Shown here: positions 6,542-14,705 of the stretch, in pieces
Layout of the letters: each line of letters starts with the position of its first letter
Position numbering within the stretch: position 1 is the stretch's first letter
DNA from: Acidobacteriota bacterium
GTDB taxonomy: Bacteria > Acidobacteriota > Terriglobia > Terriglobales > Acidobacteriaceae
DNA: 32,839 nt
Direction of reading: 5' to 3'
NCBI GenBank assembly: GCA_003225005.1
Contig: QIAN01000296.1
Span: 4,744 to 37,582 of the forward strand
Program-made: the position numbers and the translations under genes
Notes under the pieces: model-generated
The model's input: the letters and a program-made list of their open reading frames with translations, nothing else
Told to the model about the DNA's origin: nothing
Databases searched by the model: none

Positions 6542-7486
6542 ATGCGATTCATAGACCGCGAAGAGGTTGCCAGACGGCTCACTTATGAAATGTGCATCCC
6601 GATCGTGCGCGATGCGATGATCGCATTCTCAAGGGGCGAGACGAAGCAACTTTTGCGGTCGATCATCCCGCTGTCGGAGGGTCGCTTATTCGGCATCATG
6701 CCGGGTGCGATGGGTGCACATGCCCCATTTGGCGCGAAGTTGATCAGCGTTTTCCACGAGAACTTCACTCGTGGAATACAGTCACACCAGGGTCTCGTCA
6801 TCCTATTCGATCCCGAAACCGGGGCGCCTGTTTGCGCGGTCCATGCCGGCGAGATCACAGCCATTCGTACAGCAGCGGCGAGTGCGGTTGCCACCGACGC
6901 ATTGGCACGCAAAGACGCCCGGCGCTTGGCTCTGCTCGGCTATGGCGAACAGGCTGCGACCCACGCGCGGGCGATCCAGAAGATTCGCACTCTAGAATCC
7001 ATCGTTGTTTGGGGGCGGTCGCGCGACCGCGCCCACACCTTCGCGGAGCGGATCCAAGCGGAGCTCGCTGTGCCGGTTGCCGCAGCAGGGGTCATCCGAG
7101 AAGCAGTCGCCGAGGCCGACATAATCTGTACCGTTACCTCGGCGCCCGAGCCGATCTTAAAGGGAGAGTGGGTACGACCGGGTACACACCTGAATTTAGT
7201 CGGGTCAGGCCACGCGGGACCCGCGGAAGTGGACAGCGATCTCGTCATCCGCTCGCGCTTCATTGCCGACAGTCGCGAGGGCGTTCTAAACCAAGGTGCG
7301 GAGTTTCTCCGAGCCAAAGCGGCTGGCTTAGTCAGCGATGAGCACATCGTCGCTGAAATTGGTCAAGTGTTGGCGGGCGAGATTGAAGGGCGTCGTTCGG
7401 CAGAGGAGATCACCGTCTACAAGTCCCTCGGCCACGTCGTCCAAGACTTGGCAAGCGCGTGGGCGCTCTACTCCCAGCATGAATGA
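6542..7486 (+). CDS. Ornithine cyclodeaminase / mu-crystallin family dehydrogenase
   Basis: A 314-residue soluble protein, normal family length. Family features in order are: the N-terminal dimerisation part with GETKQLLRSIIPL and LFGIMPGAM; the K-containing AKLISVFHEN segment; GLVILFDPETGAPVCAVHAG, ITAIRTAAASAVATDALAR; the NAD(P)-binding loop LALLGYGEQA (about 129-138); and HLNLVGSGHAGPAEVD, where ornithine cyclodeaminases have their catalytic Asp (D in PAEVD). The family includes ornithine cyclodeaminase, alanine dehydrogenase, ketimine reductase and D-nopaline-type enzymes, and substrate cannot be assigned from sequence alone. ATG 6542 follows a GGGAGC site eight bases upstream. It stands alone, with decayed DNA before it. 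Confidence 0.85.
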   Translation: MRFIDREEVARRLTYEMCIPIVRDAMIAFSRGETKQLLRSIIPLSEGRLFGIMPGAMGAHAPFGAKLISVFHENFTRGIQSHQGLVILFDPETGAPVCAVHAGEITAIRTAAASAVATDALARKDARRLALLGYGEQAATHARAIQKIRTLESIVVWGRSRDRAHTFAERIQAELAVPVAAAGVIREAVAEADIICTVTSAPEPILKGEWVRPGTHLNLVGSGHAGPAEVDSDLVIRSRFIADSREGVLNQGAEFLRAKAAGLVSDEHIVAEIGQVLAGEIEGRRSAEEITVYKSLGHVVQDLASAWALYSQHE

Positions 7487-7554
7487 CGGCTGTCCCGCGC
7501 AAGGGAACTCGGAGCCCGAACAATAACCGGTGTCCACCATTTTAACCGCATCGT

Positions 7555-7926
7555 TTAATGGGAGAGTCGCTTGGAGATGAGCGTGGCATGGAGTACGCCA
7601 TCCTTCCCCCAAGTGCCCTTGCAGATCACTCGATCACCGTCTTTAACCTGGCTGGCATCAATATCGTTAACCTTCTTACTGCCGTGCTTCTGACTGACCC
7701 ATTGCGTCGAGCTGTCGTAAGCGACGTTCCTCTCCTGGCTCGAACCCACCTTGCGAACGGTCAATGTAGATTTATCCTGACTGCTCCGGACGACATTGCC
7801 CTCCCAGCGATCCTGCTTTGCCATCTTGTCCATATTCTCCTGGGCGGGAGCCGCCTGCCCGAACAGTGCTGACGTCGGGAAAGCAATCACAGATACGAAC
7901 AACAGCACGAGTAGATTCTTCACCAT
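7555..7926 (-). CDS. Small secreted protein of unknown function
   Basis: A 123-residue protein starting MVKNLLVLLFVSVIAFPTSA, a clear signal peptide with cleavage expected near FGQA. The ATG at 7926 has AAAGGAG about eleven bases upstream; longer upstream readings lack such a site and would bury the signal peptide. The mature part (WEGNVVRSSQDKSTLTVRKV ... VKDGDRVICKGTW ... GVLHATLISKRL) reads as a short beta-barrel/OB-like domain comparable to DUF5666-type periplasmic proteins: a first strand G.V....D..TLTVR and a later DGDRV.CKG. No enzyme motif is seen. It is convergent with the ornithine cyclodeaminase-like gene. Confidence 0.65.
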   Translation of the reverse strand: MVKNLLVLLFVSVIAFPTSALFGQAAPAQENMDKMAKQDRWEGNVVRSSQDKSTLTVRKVGSSQERNVAYDSSTQWVSQKHGSKKVNDIDASQVKDGDRVICKGTWGKDGVLHATLISKRLSH

Positions 7927-8007
7927 GGGATCTCTTCTCCTTTGCGGAAAGCTGTACTGTCTGGCAGAAAACAATAGACCTAGGCCATGAAAAGAGCAAG
8001 CCGTCAC

Positions 8008-8409
8008 AAGGCTTCAGTGTGGTTATCGGAGATCACCGATGTTGAACTTTTGTGAGCAGGCTTTGGCGCTATGGCATGATTTCTTTGGTAACCACGGTAA
8101 CTGCCGAATGAGGTCGCCTTGGGTGAGATTTTGGTGCGGTAGTCCGACTGTAAGTGGTTGGGATTGCAGGGCCTCGTAAGATCGCAGAGTCAATAGCTAC
8201 CTAACCGTTCCCTGTTGATACGTTATTTAGGAATCACAATACTAACCTTTACGCACTACTGTCCCGGCGATTGTGTCGCCAGCTGGGGACTGCTCTTTCT
8301 GCTTATTCCTGTTCCTTCTCTACCCCCTGGATGGGCCGCTGTCGTGCTCAAATGGCAGTCCGTACAAGAGTCAAGTCGGTGACCGATCACCCTATGCAAT
8401 ACTGAAGCC
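8008..8409. other. Intergenic gap without recognisable features
   Basis: About 400 bases between the divergent secreted-protein and DUF971 genes. It must contain both promoters, but no convincing -35/-10 pair, RNA gene or repeat stands out. Confidence 0.4.
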
Positions 8410-8799
8410 ATGCAGTCCCCACTTCAGGCCCCCGCGGCGGCCACAGATCCCAAGTCCGTGAACGTGAATCTCACGACCGGAACGGGAGTGGACATCGAGT
8501 GGAAGGACGGTCACCGCTCGCATTACAACTTCGCCTATCTGCGCGACGCCTGCCCCTGCGCCCTGTGCAATGAAGAGCGGGACAAAACCAGCCGCCAGCC
8601 GGGCGAGCCTGCGAAACCCGTTCCCGGCGCGCTGCCCATGTTCAAGCCCTCCGCCAAGCCGGTGTCTGCCGAAGGAATCGGCAAATACGCCATCAGGTTC
8701 AAATGGAACGATGGGCACGACTTGGGTATTTACTCATGGCAGTTCCTTCGCGAAGTTTGCCCGTGCCGGGAGTGCGCGGCCGCAAGAGCGGCGGGATAA
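8410..8799 (+). CDS. DUF971 / gamma-butyrobetaine-hydroxylase-like N-terminal domain protein
   Basis: 129 residues. Two similar halves are visible: WKDGHRSHYNFAYLRDACPC with ALC (31-53) and WNDGHDLGIYSWQFLREVCP with CREC (99-122). This W.DGH...Y...LR..CPC..C pattern is the DUF971 fold found as the N-terminal domain of gamma-butyrobetaine hydroxylase and as stand-alone proteins in Fe-S/Mrp-related loci. The cysteines (48, 50, 53 and 117, 119, 122) suggest a metal site. A proline-rich linker (residues 62-85) joins the halves. It lies 73 bases upstream of pcrA on the same strand. The function of stand-alone DUF971 proteins is not established. Confidence 0.75.
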   Translation: MQSPLQAPAAATDPKSVNVNLTTGTGVDIEWKDGHRSHYNFAYLRDACPCALCNEERDKTSRQPGEPAKPVPGALPMFKPSAKPVSAEGIGKYAIRFKWNDGHDLGIYSWQFLREVCPCRECAAARAAG

Positions 8800-8872
8800 C
8801 CTGCCCGCTCCCGCGCCGGGCCTCCTCAACTCGCTGTAAAATCTAAGTACCAACTCCGGAGCCACTCCCGCA

Positions 8873-11578
8873 TTGTCTTTTCTCGACCAACTTAACCCAC
8901 AGCAGCGCGAAGCCGTGGAGACTACGGAAGGCCCGGTGCTGATTCTTGCCGGTGCGGGTAGCGGCAAGACGCGTGTCATTACCTACCGCATTGCCCATCT
9001 CATCGAAAATCTGGGGGTTATGCCGGAATCCATCCTGGCGATGACGTTCACAAACAAGGCCGCTGCTGAAATGGGCGAGCGCGTCGACAAACTCGTGGGC
9101 GGCTTGAGCATCGCCAAACCGGTCATCTCGACGTTCCATTCTTTCTGCGTGCGCGTTCTCCGCCGCGACATTGAGGCCCTGCGGATTCCTTCATCCACGC
9201 CCGGTCGGCCGCCCATCGGACGTACTAAAAACTTTGTCATTTACGACGAGGCCGACCAACTCTCCGTGGTGAAATCGACCATGAAGCGCCTTGGTCTCGA
9301 CGACAAGCAACTCACTCCGCGCACCGTGCTCTCGCGAATCTCGTGGGCGAAAAATCACATGCTTGATCCGCAGGAACTCTACCTGCAATCGGCTGATCCC
9401 AAGACGGAAAAGATCGCGCATCTGTTCGAGGAATATCGAAAGGAGCTAGGCAAGGCCAATGCCCTCGATTTCGATGACTTGCTGCTCGACGCCGTTCGTC
9501 TGCTGAAGTCGTCCGCGCCGGTGCGCGAGTATTACAACCGCCGCTTTCAATACATCCTGGTCGACGAATATCAGGACACGAACCGTCCGCAATACCAACT
9601 CATGCTGATGCTCGCGGGCACACGCCACAACATCTGCGCCGTTGGCGATGAAGATCAGTCGATCTACTCGTGGCGCGGAGCCGACATTCGCAACATCCTC
9701 GAGTTCGAAAAAGATTTTCCTGAGGCCAAAATCATTCGCCTGGAACAGAACTACCGCTCCACGCAGAACATCCTCCAGGCGGCGTCGTCTGTGGTGGCAA
9801 ACAACATTCGGCGCAAAGGAAAAAATCTTTGGACCTCGCACCAGGGCGGCGCCAAGATCGGCTACTACGAAGCTCCCGACGGTGAGAACGAAGCTCTCTT
9901 CGCGGCCGACTGGATTGCCCGCTACGTCCGCGAAGCTGCGCATCGCGGAGAGGCCTCCCGCGCTGCAGTCCTCTACCGCACGAACTCCCAGTCGCGCCTG
10001 TTTGAAGAGGCCATGCGCCGTTACGGTCTGAAGTATCACGTTGTCGGAGGTTTCTCGTTTTACGAGCGCTCCGAGATCAAAGACATGATCTCGTATCTCA
10101 AAGTCGTCTTGAATCCGGATGATTCGATTTCGCTGTTGCGTGTCATTAACACTCCGACGCGCGGCATCGGCAAGGGTACGATGGATACCCTGGAACGGCT
10201 CGCCCTGGAAACAGGCCTGCCGCTATGGAGCGCCATTGGCGATGCCATTCGTCGTCAGCTCCTGCCTCAGCGCGCCCTCGCTGCATTGCGGATCTTCCAG
10301 CGGCTCATTGAAGACGCCCGCGCGGCGCTAGCCGGAACTTTTGTCGAGCGCTTGGAAGAAACTGTGGGCGCGGGCGACTCGCCAGCGTCTGCGGATGCCG
10401 TAACGGAATCAGCCCCAACGAACGGAGACGCTACTGCGTTCGATCCGACCGAGTTCGACAATACGGCCTTCGACTTCGGTGGAAGCTATGCGGGTAACGA
10501 GACCGCCGTGGGAGACAGCACCCGCGTCCCGCCGGGCGCCGACGCCCAGCCGGACATTCGTCCAGATGCTGCTGGGCCGGAATTCTCCAGCCACTTCCCG
10601 ACCCCTACCGTCTCCCCCGCCGACATCCTCAAGTTCCTCATCGACCGCACCGGCTACATTAAGCAGCTGGAAGAAGAAGATACTCCTGAAGCTTATTCGC
10701 GTATCGAAAACCTCCGCGAATTGGTGAATGCGGCCATGGACTCGCGCGACCGCGCCGAAACGCTCGACCAGTTCCTGGATCATGCCGCTCTGGTGAGTGA
10801 CGCTGACGATTACGACGAGTGCGCGCAAATCACGCTCATGAGCCTGCATGCCGCCAAGGGTCTGGAGTTCCCGCTGGTATTCCTTAGCGGTCTCGAGGAA
10901 GGACTTCTCCCGCATTCGCGCACCCTGCTGCAGCCCGACGACGTCGAGGAAGAGCGCCGCCTCTGCTACGTAGGCATGACTCGCGCAATGGATCTGCTTA
11001 TCCTCACGCGCGCCGTCTACCGCCGGAGATACGGGACCGACCTGCCGGAAGCCAGCGTGCCCTCGCGCTTCCTGGAAGAGGTGCCAGCATCTCTCATCGA
11101 AGAGTTAGGCACGCCGCGCCGCGGCAGATCGGCGGCGGGGGCAGGCGCCTCTGGGATAGGTTCAGGGCAAGATTTGTCCACGCCGGCGCGTAGCGAAGAT
11201 CACACTTCCTCACACTATTCCTACGAAGATGAGGATCAAAGCATGAGTTGGCGAGGCCGCGACAATGCCGGCAGTATCGCGGCCAATCGATCTCGCCAGA
11301 AACCCACCACTCCAGCAAAACCCTACAACTCTATCGAGAACATCGCCGAGTTCTTCGCCTCGCGCGGCAAAAAGTTCACTGTCCCGAAAACGCCTGTACA
11401 ACTGCCCACTGGCAAGCGCGGCTTTCGTCCCGGCCAGAAAGTCCGCCATCCCAAATACGGAGAAGGAACTGTCTACCAACGCGAAGGAGAGGGCGAAGAA
11501 GCCAAGATTACGGTACAATTTCCTCGCTTCGGCTTGAAGAAGCTGGTGGAGAAGTATGCCCAGTTGGAGCGGGCTTAA
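8873..11578 (+). CDS. pcrA: ATP-dependent DNA helicase PcrA/UvrD (SF1A), with an extra acidic insert
   Basis: A 901-residue 3'-5' helicase for repair and for displacing recombinases. The TTG start (MSFLDQLNPQQREAVETTEG) has GGAG eleven bases upstream and aligns with the family N-terminus. Motifs: Walker A GAGSGKT at 27-33; AMTFTNKAAAEM (Ia); DEYQDT at 231-236 (II); GDEDQSIYSWRGAD (III); EQNYRST (IV); TLMSLHAAKGLEFPLVF (V); EERRLCYVGMTRA (VI). The C-terminus has the PcrA-type Tudor-like RNA-polymerase-binding domain (RPGQKVRHPKYGEGTVYQRE). It is longer than the usual 720-780 residues because of an Asp/Ala/Pro-rich insert at about 497-582, within the 2B region, which includes a TAFDPTEFDNTAFDF repeat, and a low-complexity linker before the Tudor domain. 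Confidence 0.95.
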   Translation: MSFLDQLNPQQREAVETTEGPVLILAGAGSGKTRVITYRIAHLIENLGVMPESILAMTFTNKAAAEMGERVDKLVGGLSIAKPVISTFHSFCVRVLRRDIEALRIPSSTPGRPPIGRTKNFVIYDEADQLSVVKSTMKRLGLDDKQLTPRTVLSRISWAKNHMLDPQELYLQSADPKTEKIAHLFEEYRKELGKANALDFDDLLLDAVRLLKSSAPVREYYNRRFQYILVDEYQDTNRPQYQLMLMLAGTRHNICAVGDEDQSIYSWRGADIRNILEFEKDFPEAKIIRLEQNYRSTQNILQAASSVVANNIRRKGKNLWTSHQGGAKIGYYEAPDGENEALFAADWIARYVREAAHRGEASRAAVLYRTNSQSRLFEEAMRRYGLKYHVVGGFSFYERSEIKDMISYLKVVLNPDDSISLLRVINTPTRGIGKGTMDTLERLALETGLPLWSAIGDAIRRQLLPQRALAALRIFQRLIEDARAALAGTFVERLEETVGAGDSPASADAVTESAPTNGDATAFDPTEFDNTAFDFGGSYAGNETAVGDSTRVPPGADAQPDIRPDAAGPEFSSHFPTPTVSPADILKFLIDRTGYIKQLEEEDTPEAYSRIENLRELVNAAMDSRDRAETLDQFLDHAALVSDADDYDECAQITLMSLHAAKGLEFPLVFLSGLEEGLLPHSRTLLQPDDVEEERRLCYVGMTRAMDLLILTRAVYRRRYGTDLPEASVPSRFLEEVPASLIEELGTPRRGRSAAGAGASGIGSGQDLSTPARSEDHTSSHYSYEDEDQSMSWRGRDNAGSIAANRSRQKPTTPAKPYNSIENIAEFFASRGKKFTVPKTPVQLPTGKRGFRPGQKVRHPKYGEGTVYQREGEGEEAKITVQFPRFGLKKLVEKYAQLERA

Positions 11579-11626
11579 GACGATTGAGTAATTGGTCAAT
11601 TACAAATTCAATCCAAGAAAGCATTC

Positions 11627-11788
11627 ATGGCAAATACGAAATCACTGAGCAAGGAAGAACGCAAGAAAGCCCGCCGTGCCGCCCGCAAGAAGAGTAAAGC
11701 GGAAAAGCCGAAAAAGCCCCGCGACTACGCACGCGGATCGAAGAAGCCCAAGGTGAAGAAGCTGGCGCGCGGTCAGGCGAAACGGTAA
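11627..11788 (+). CDS. Small Lys/Arg-rich protein (53 aa)
   Basis: The ATG at 11627 opens a 54-codon frame ending TAA at 11786-11788, too short for most gene callers. The product begins MANTKSLSKEERKKARRAAR and is almost half Lys/Arg, with KSKAEKPKKPRDYARGSKKP in the middle. Such composition suggests a nucleic-acid- or ribosome-binding peptide; no named family is recognised. It starts 49 bases after pcrA on the same strand, so it is probably in the same transcript. The upstream AAGAAAG is only a weak ribosome-binding site. The clean, highly biased composition argues for real coding, but it could be an unexpressed frame. Confidence 0.5.
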   Translation: MANTKSLSKEERKKARRAARKKSKAEKPKKPRDYARGSKKPKVKKLARGQAKR

Positions 11789-11911
11789 AGGCAGCAATCG
11801 GCATTGGGCGCCGCTTCGCATCTCGCTGACCAGCGGTTCGGGAACCGTGGCGCAGGTCAGCTATTGCCAAGTGCTAGCGGCCCAGAGCCGGGTGAGGAGA
11901 CGAACAACCTT

Positions 11912-13492
11912 TTGGCACAACCACCAACTACGACTGAGCCTCCAGCGGATAATGTTATCCGAACCTCGTCTAGCCAGCTTTTCTGTTGCAAGTCGATCGA
12001 CAAGCTGATTTCCGAAGCGGAAGATCCCGCTCGCCGTCTGAAGAAGACGCTTGGGCCATGGTCGCTGACCGCCCTGGGCATTGGAGCCATCATTGGCTCC
12101 GGCATTTTTGTGCTCACGGGCACCGCCGCCGCCGGAGAATACTTTCAGGCGCCATCCATCCTGCACGCGCAAGTTCTCGATCTCATCGTGAACTTCCTTC
12201 GCGGCGGAGGGACGGCGCAAGTCCTCATGCACGGACGCCCGCCCGCGGGCCCCTCGATCGCCGTCTCATTCTTTCTCGTAGCCCTGGCTTGCAGCTTCGC
12301 TGGACTCTGCTACGCCGAATTGGCGTCGATGATTCCCATTGCGGGCAGCGCCTACACGTACTCTTACGCCACGCTGGGCGAAATTTTCGCCTGGATTATC
12401 GGCTGGGACCTGATCCTGGAATACGTTGTCAGCAACGTCGTGGTGGCCGTCGGCTTCAGCGCCTACACCAAGGCACAATTGGAATCTTTTGGCCTGCACT
12501 TGCCCGACCAATGGTCCACGCCGGTCTGGGAAACGGGCCGCTGGACAGGCTCTTATTTCAACATGCCAGCTTTCGTGATCATTTTCATACTCACGGTGCT
12601 GTTAGTGCGCGGGGTGCGCGAATCCGCGGAGGCTAATAACGTGATGGTCGCCATCAAGATTGGCGCCATCTTGATCTTCTTGGTCGTCGGTGGCGCACTG
12701 GTAAATCCCTTGAACTGGCACCCCTTCGCGCCTTCCGGATTCGGAGGCGTCATCACCGGTGGCGCCATCGTTTTCTTTACCTACATCGGCTTCGATTCCG
12801 TTTCTACCGCGGCCGAGGAGGCGCGCAACCCGCAGCGTGATTTGCCCATCGGCATCATCGGCTCGCTGATTGTCTGTACTACTCTCTATGTCGGCGTTTC
12901 CATCGTGCTGTTGGGCATGATGAAGTACACCACCTTCGTCTCCGGAAAAGCTGCCCAGGCCCCCGTGGCGTACGCGTTGCAAGTGCTCGGCGCCAGCCGG
13001 TGGTCTCGTTCGATCATCGTGATCGGAGCGCTTACCGGGATGATTTCATCGCTCCTGGTCTTCCAATACGGCCAAGCTCGCATCTGGTATGCCATGTCGC
13101 GCGACCGCCTTTTTCCCAAGCTATTCTCCAAGGTTCACGCAAAGTTCAAGACGCCTCATTACTCCACCTGGATCGCCGGCTTTGCCGTCGGTATCCCCGC
13201 AGGAATCTTTGCCATCAGCGATGCCGCCGATCTCTCGAACATCGGCACGCTTTTTGCGTTTGTTCTGGTGTCACTGGGCGTGATCATCCTGCGCCGTACT
13301 CAACCCGACCGCAAGCGGATGTTCAAAGTGCCCTTGGTTCCCTTGTTCCCGTTGATCTCGATCGTGTTGTGCGGCGGCCTGATGACCGGCCTCACCGTCA
13401 TCACCTGGCTGCGCTTTGTGATTTGGCTCGCGCTGGGCCTGCTGATCTACATTTTCTACAGCCGCCACCGCAGCGAGTTTGGGAAGAAGTAG
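11912..13492 (+). CDS. Amino-acid permease, APC superfamily (cationic amino-acid transporter type)
   Basis: About 526 residues with 12 or more hydrophobic helices. KSIDKLI...LKKTLGPWSLTALGIG and AIIGSGIFVLTGTAA is the first helix of the CAT/YfnA group of the APC family, including the GIGAIIGxGIF substrate-binding loop. AGLCYAELASMIPIAGSAYT and FFTYIGFDSVSTAAEEARNP (helices 3 and 6-7) are the other family signatures. An extended loop (EYFQAPSILHAQ...RPPAGPSI) after helix 1 is longer than in typical members. The start is uncertain: TTG 11912 has GAGGAGA eleven bases before it; an in-frame TTG at 11804 would add 36 poorly conserved residues. No ATG is available before the conserved part. Substrate is probably a basic or neutral amino acid taken up with protons. 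Confidence 0.85.
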   Translation: MAQPPTTTEPPADNVIRTSSSQLFCCKSIDKLISEAEDPARRLKKTLGPWSLTALGIGAIIGSGIFVLTGTAAAGEYFQAPSILHAQVLDLIVNFLRGGGTAQVLMHGRPPAGPSIAVSFFLVALACSFAGLCYAELASMIPIAGSAYTYSYATLGEIFAWIIGWDLILEYVVSNVVVAVGFSAYTKAQLESFGLHLPDQWSTPVWETGRWTGSYFNMPAFVIIFILTVLLVRGVRESAEANNVMVAIKIGAILIFLVVGGALVNPLNWHPFAPSGFGGVITGGAIVFFTYIGFDSVSTAAEEARNPQRDLPIGIIGSLIVCTTLYVGVSIVLLGMMKYTTFVSGKAAQAPVAYALQVLGASRWSRSIIVIGALTGMISSLLVFQYGQARIWYAMSRDRLFPKLFSKVHAKFKTPHYSTWIAGFAVGIPAGIFAISDAADLSNIGTLFAFVLVSLGVIILRRTQPDRKRMFKVPLVPLFPLISIVLCGGLMTGLTVITWLRFVIWLALGLLIYIFYSRHRSEFGKK

Positions 13493-13604
13493 TGTCAGCC
13501 GCAACCAGCCTCAAGAGTCTTCCCCGCCGCATTCGACGCTCTGCTTCGCCCTGTGAGTTTGCTCTCTCTCGCAAATATGCTATCCACAATCTACAATCTG
13601 AACT

Positions 13605-14618
13605 ATGTCCCCAGCGCCCGACCGGCCGAACAGCTTCATCCGCCTCCTCCCCAAGGCCGAACTGCATCTGCACCTCGAGGGCGCTATTCAGGCAGCTACC
13701 CTGCTCGAACTTAAACATCGCCACGGGCAGTCTGGTTCGCTCGCCGAAGTCGAAAAACTGTATCGTTACTCAGACTTCGACAGTTTCTTGATGGCCTTCA
13801 AAGCTGTCACCGAGCATCTGCGCTCGCCGGAGGACTACGAACTCATTACCTACGGCCTCATGCAGCAATTGAAGGAAGAAAACATTCTGCACGCCGAGAT
13901 CTACGTTTCGGTGGGAGTCTGCCTGTGGCGGAATCAGGATTTCCCTGCGATCTTTGAAGGACTGGAACGCGGACGCCAGCGTGGGGAGCGCGACTTCGGC
14001 ATCTCGGTGCTGTGGATTTTCGACGCCGTCCGCCACTTCGGAGCCGAAGCCGCGCAAAAGGTATTTGAGCTGGCCGTCCGCTACCGCGACCGCAACGTGA
14101 TCGCGGTTGGAATTGGCGGCGACGAACAGAAGGCCAAGCCAGAACTGTTCCGCGATTCCTACGCCTACGCCGCCGACAACGGCCTTCACCTAACCGCGCA
14201 CGCGGGAGAGACCGCAGGCCCCGAATCGATCTGGGGAGCGATCAACCTGCGAGCCGAGCGCATCGGTCACGGCCTGACCGCCGCGCAGGACCCTGACCTT
14301 GTTGAGGAACTCGCCCAACGTCAAGTGCCAATCGAAATCTGCATTACCAGCAACGTCCGCACCGGCTGCTGCAAGACCGTCTCTGAACACCCGGTGAAGC
14401 AATACTTCGATCATGGCCTCATGATCACAGTGAATACGGATGACCCAGCCATGTTCGGCACCACGTTGTCGCACGAATATCAGCTCGCGCAGCAAGCCTT
14501 TGCCTTCACCGACGAGCACCTCCGCGAGCTTGCCCGCAACTCCTTCGAGGCGTCATTCCTGCCCGCCGAAAAAAAGCTGGAATTCCTCAACCTGTTCGAC
14601 GCCGCCATCGCAAGATAG
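13605..14618 (+). CDS. Adenosine deaminase-family enzyme (possibly aminodeoxyfutalosine deaminase)
   Basis: 337 residues with the complete amidohydrolase metal site: HLH at 21-23 (PKAELHLHLEG), HAGE at 199-202 (metal His 199, catalytic Glu 202), RIGHG with His 222, and NTDDP with Asp 279/280. This predicts Zn-dependent deamination of an adenine nucleoside or related 6-aminopurine. The segment ICITSNVRTG (245-254), where true adenosine deaminases usually have CPxSN, resembles family members shown to deaminate 6-amino-6-deoxyfutalosine in menaquinone synthesis, a route reported in Acidobacteria; this is inference. ATG 13605 gives the family N-terminus. It is co-directional with the permease upstream (112-base gap) and the deformylase downstream (87 bases). 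Confidence 0.85.
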   Translation: MSPAPDRPNSFIRLLPKAELHLHLEGAIQAATLLELKHRHGQSGSLAEVEKLYRYSDFDSFLMAFKAVTEHLRSPEDYELITYGLMQQLKEENILHAEIYVSVGVCLWRNQDFPAIFEGLERGRQRGERDFGISVLWIFDAVRHFGAEAAQKVFELAVRYRDRNVIAVGIGGDEQKAKPELFRDSYAYAADNGLHLTAHAGETAGPESIWGAINLRAERIGHGLTAAQDPDLVEELAQRQVPIEICITSNVRTGCCKTVSEHPVKQYFDHGLMITVNTDDPAMFGTTLSHEYQLAQQAFAFTDEHLRELARNSFEASFLPAEKKLEFLNLFDAAIAR

Positions 14619-14705
14619 ATTGCCGATGGGATCTGATCCTGCGGTCACAACGAGGTAAAATCCAGCAAGCGCAAGTCGCCGATAGCCGACAATTGAGAAT
14701 TGCCC

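Noticed and set aside
6592..7341. 249-codon plus-strand frame inside the ornithine cyclodeaminase-like gene
   Set aside because: Arg/His-rich shadow frame of a clearly recognised protein.
8008..8409. Possible RNA gene in the gap before the DUF971 gene
   Set aside because: No tRNA cloverleaf, riboswitch core or stable long stem could be found by eye.
11804..11911. Longer N-terminus of the amino-acid permease from TTG 11804
   Set aside because: The extra 36 residues are unlike the family and the later TTG has a much better ribosome-binding site, although the true start stays uncertain.
13000..13791. 263-codon frame overlapping the permease and deaminase genes
   Set aside because: Shadow reading spanning two real genes, Arg/Pro/Ser-rich with no domain.
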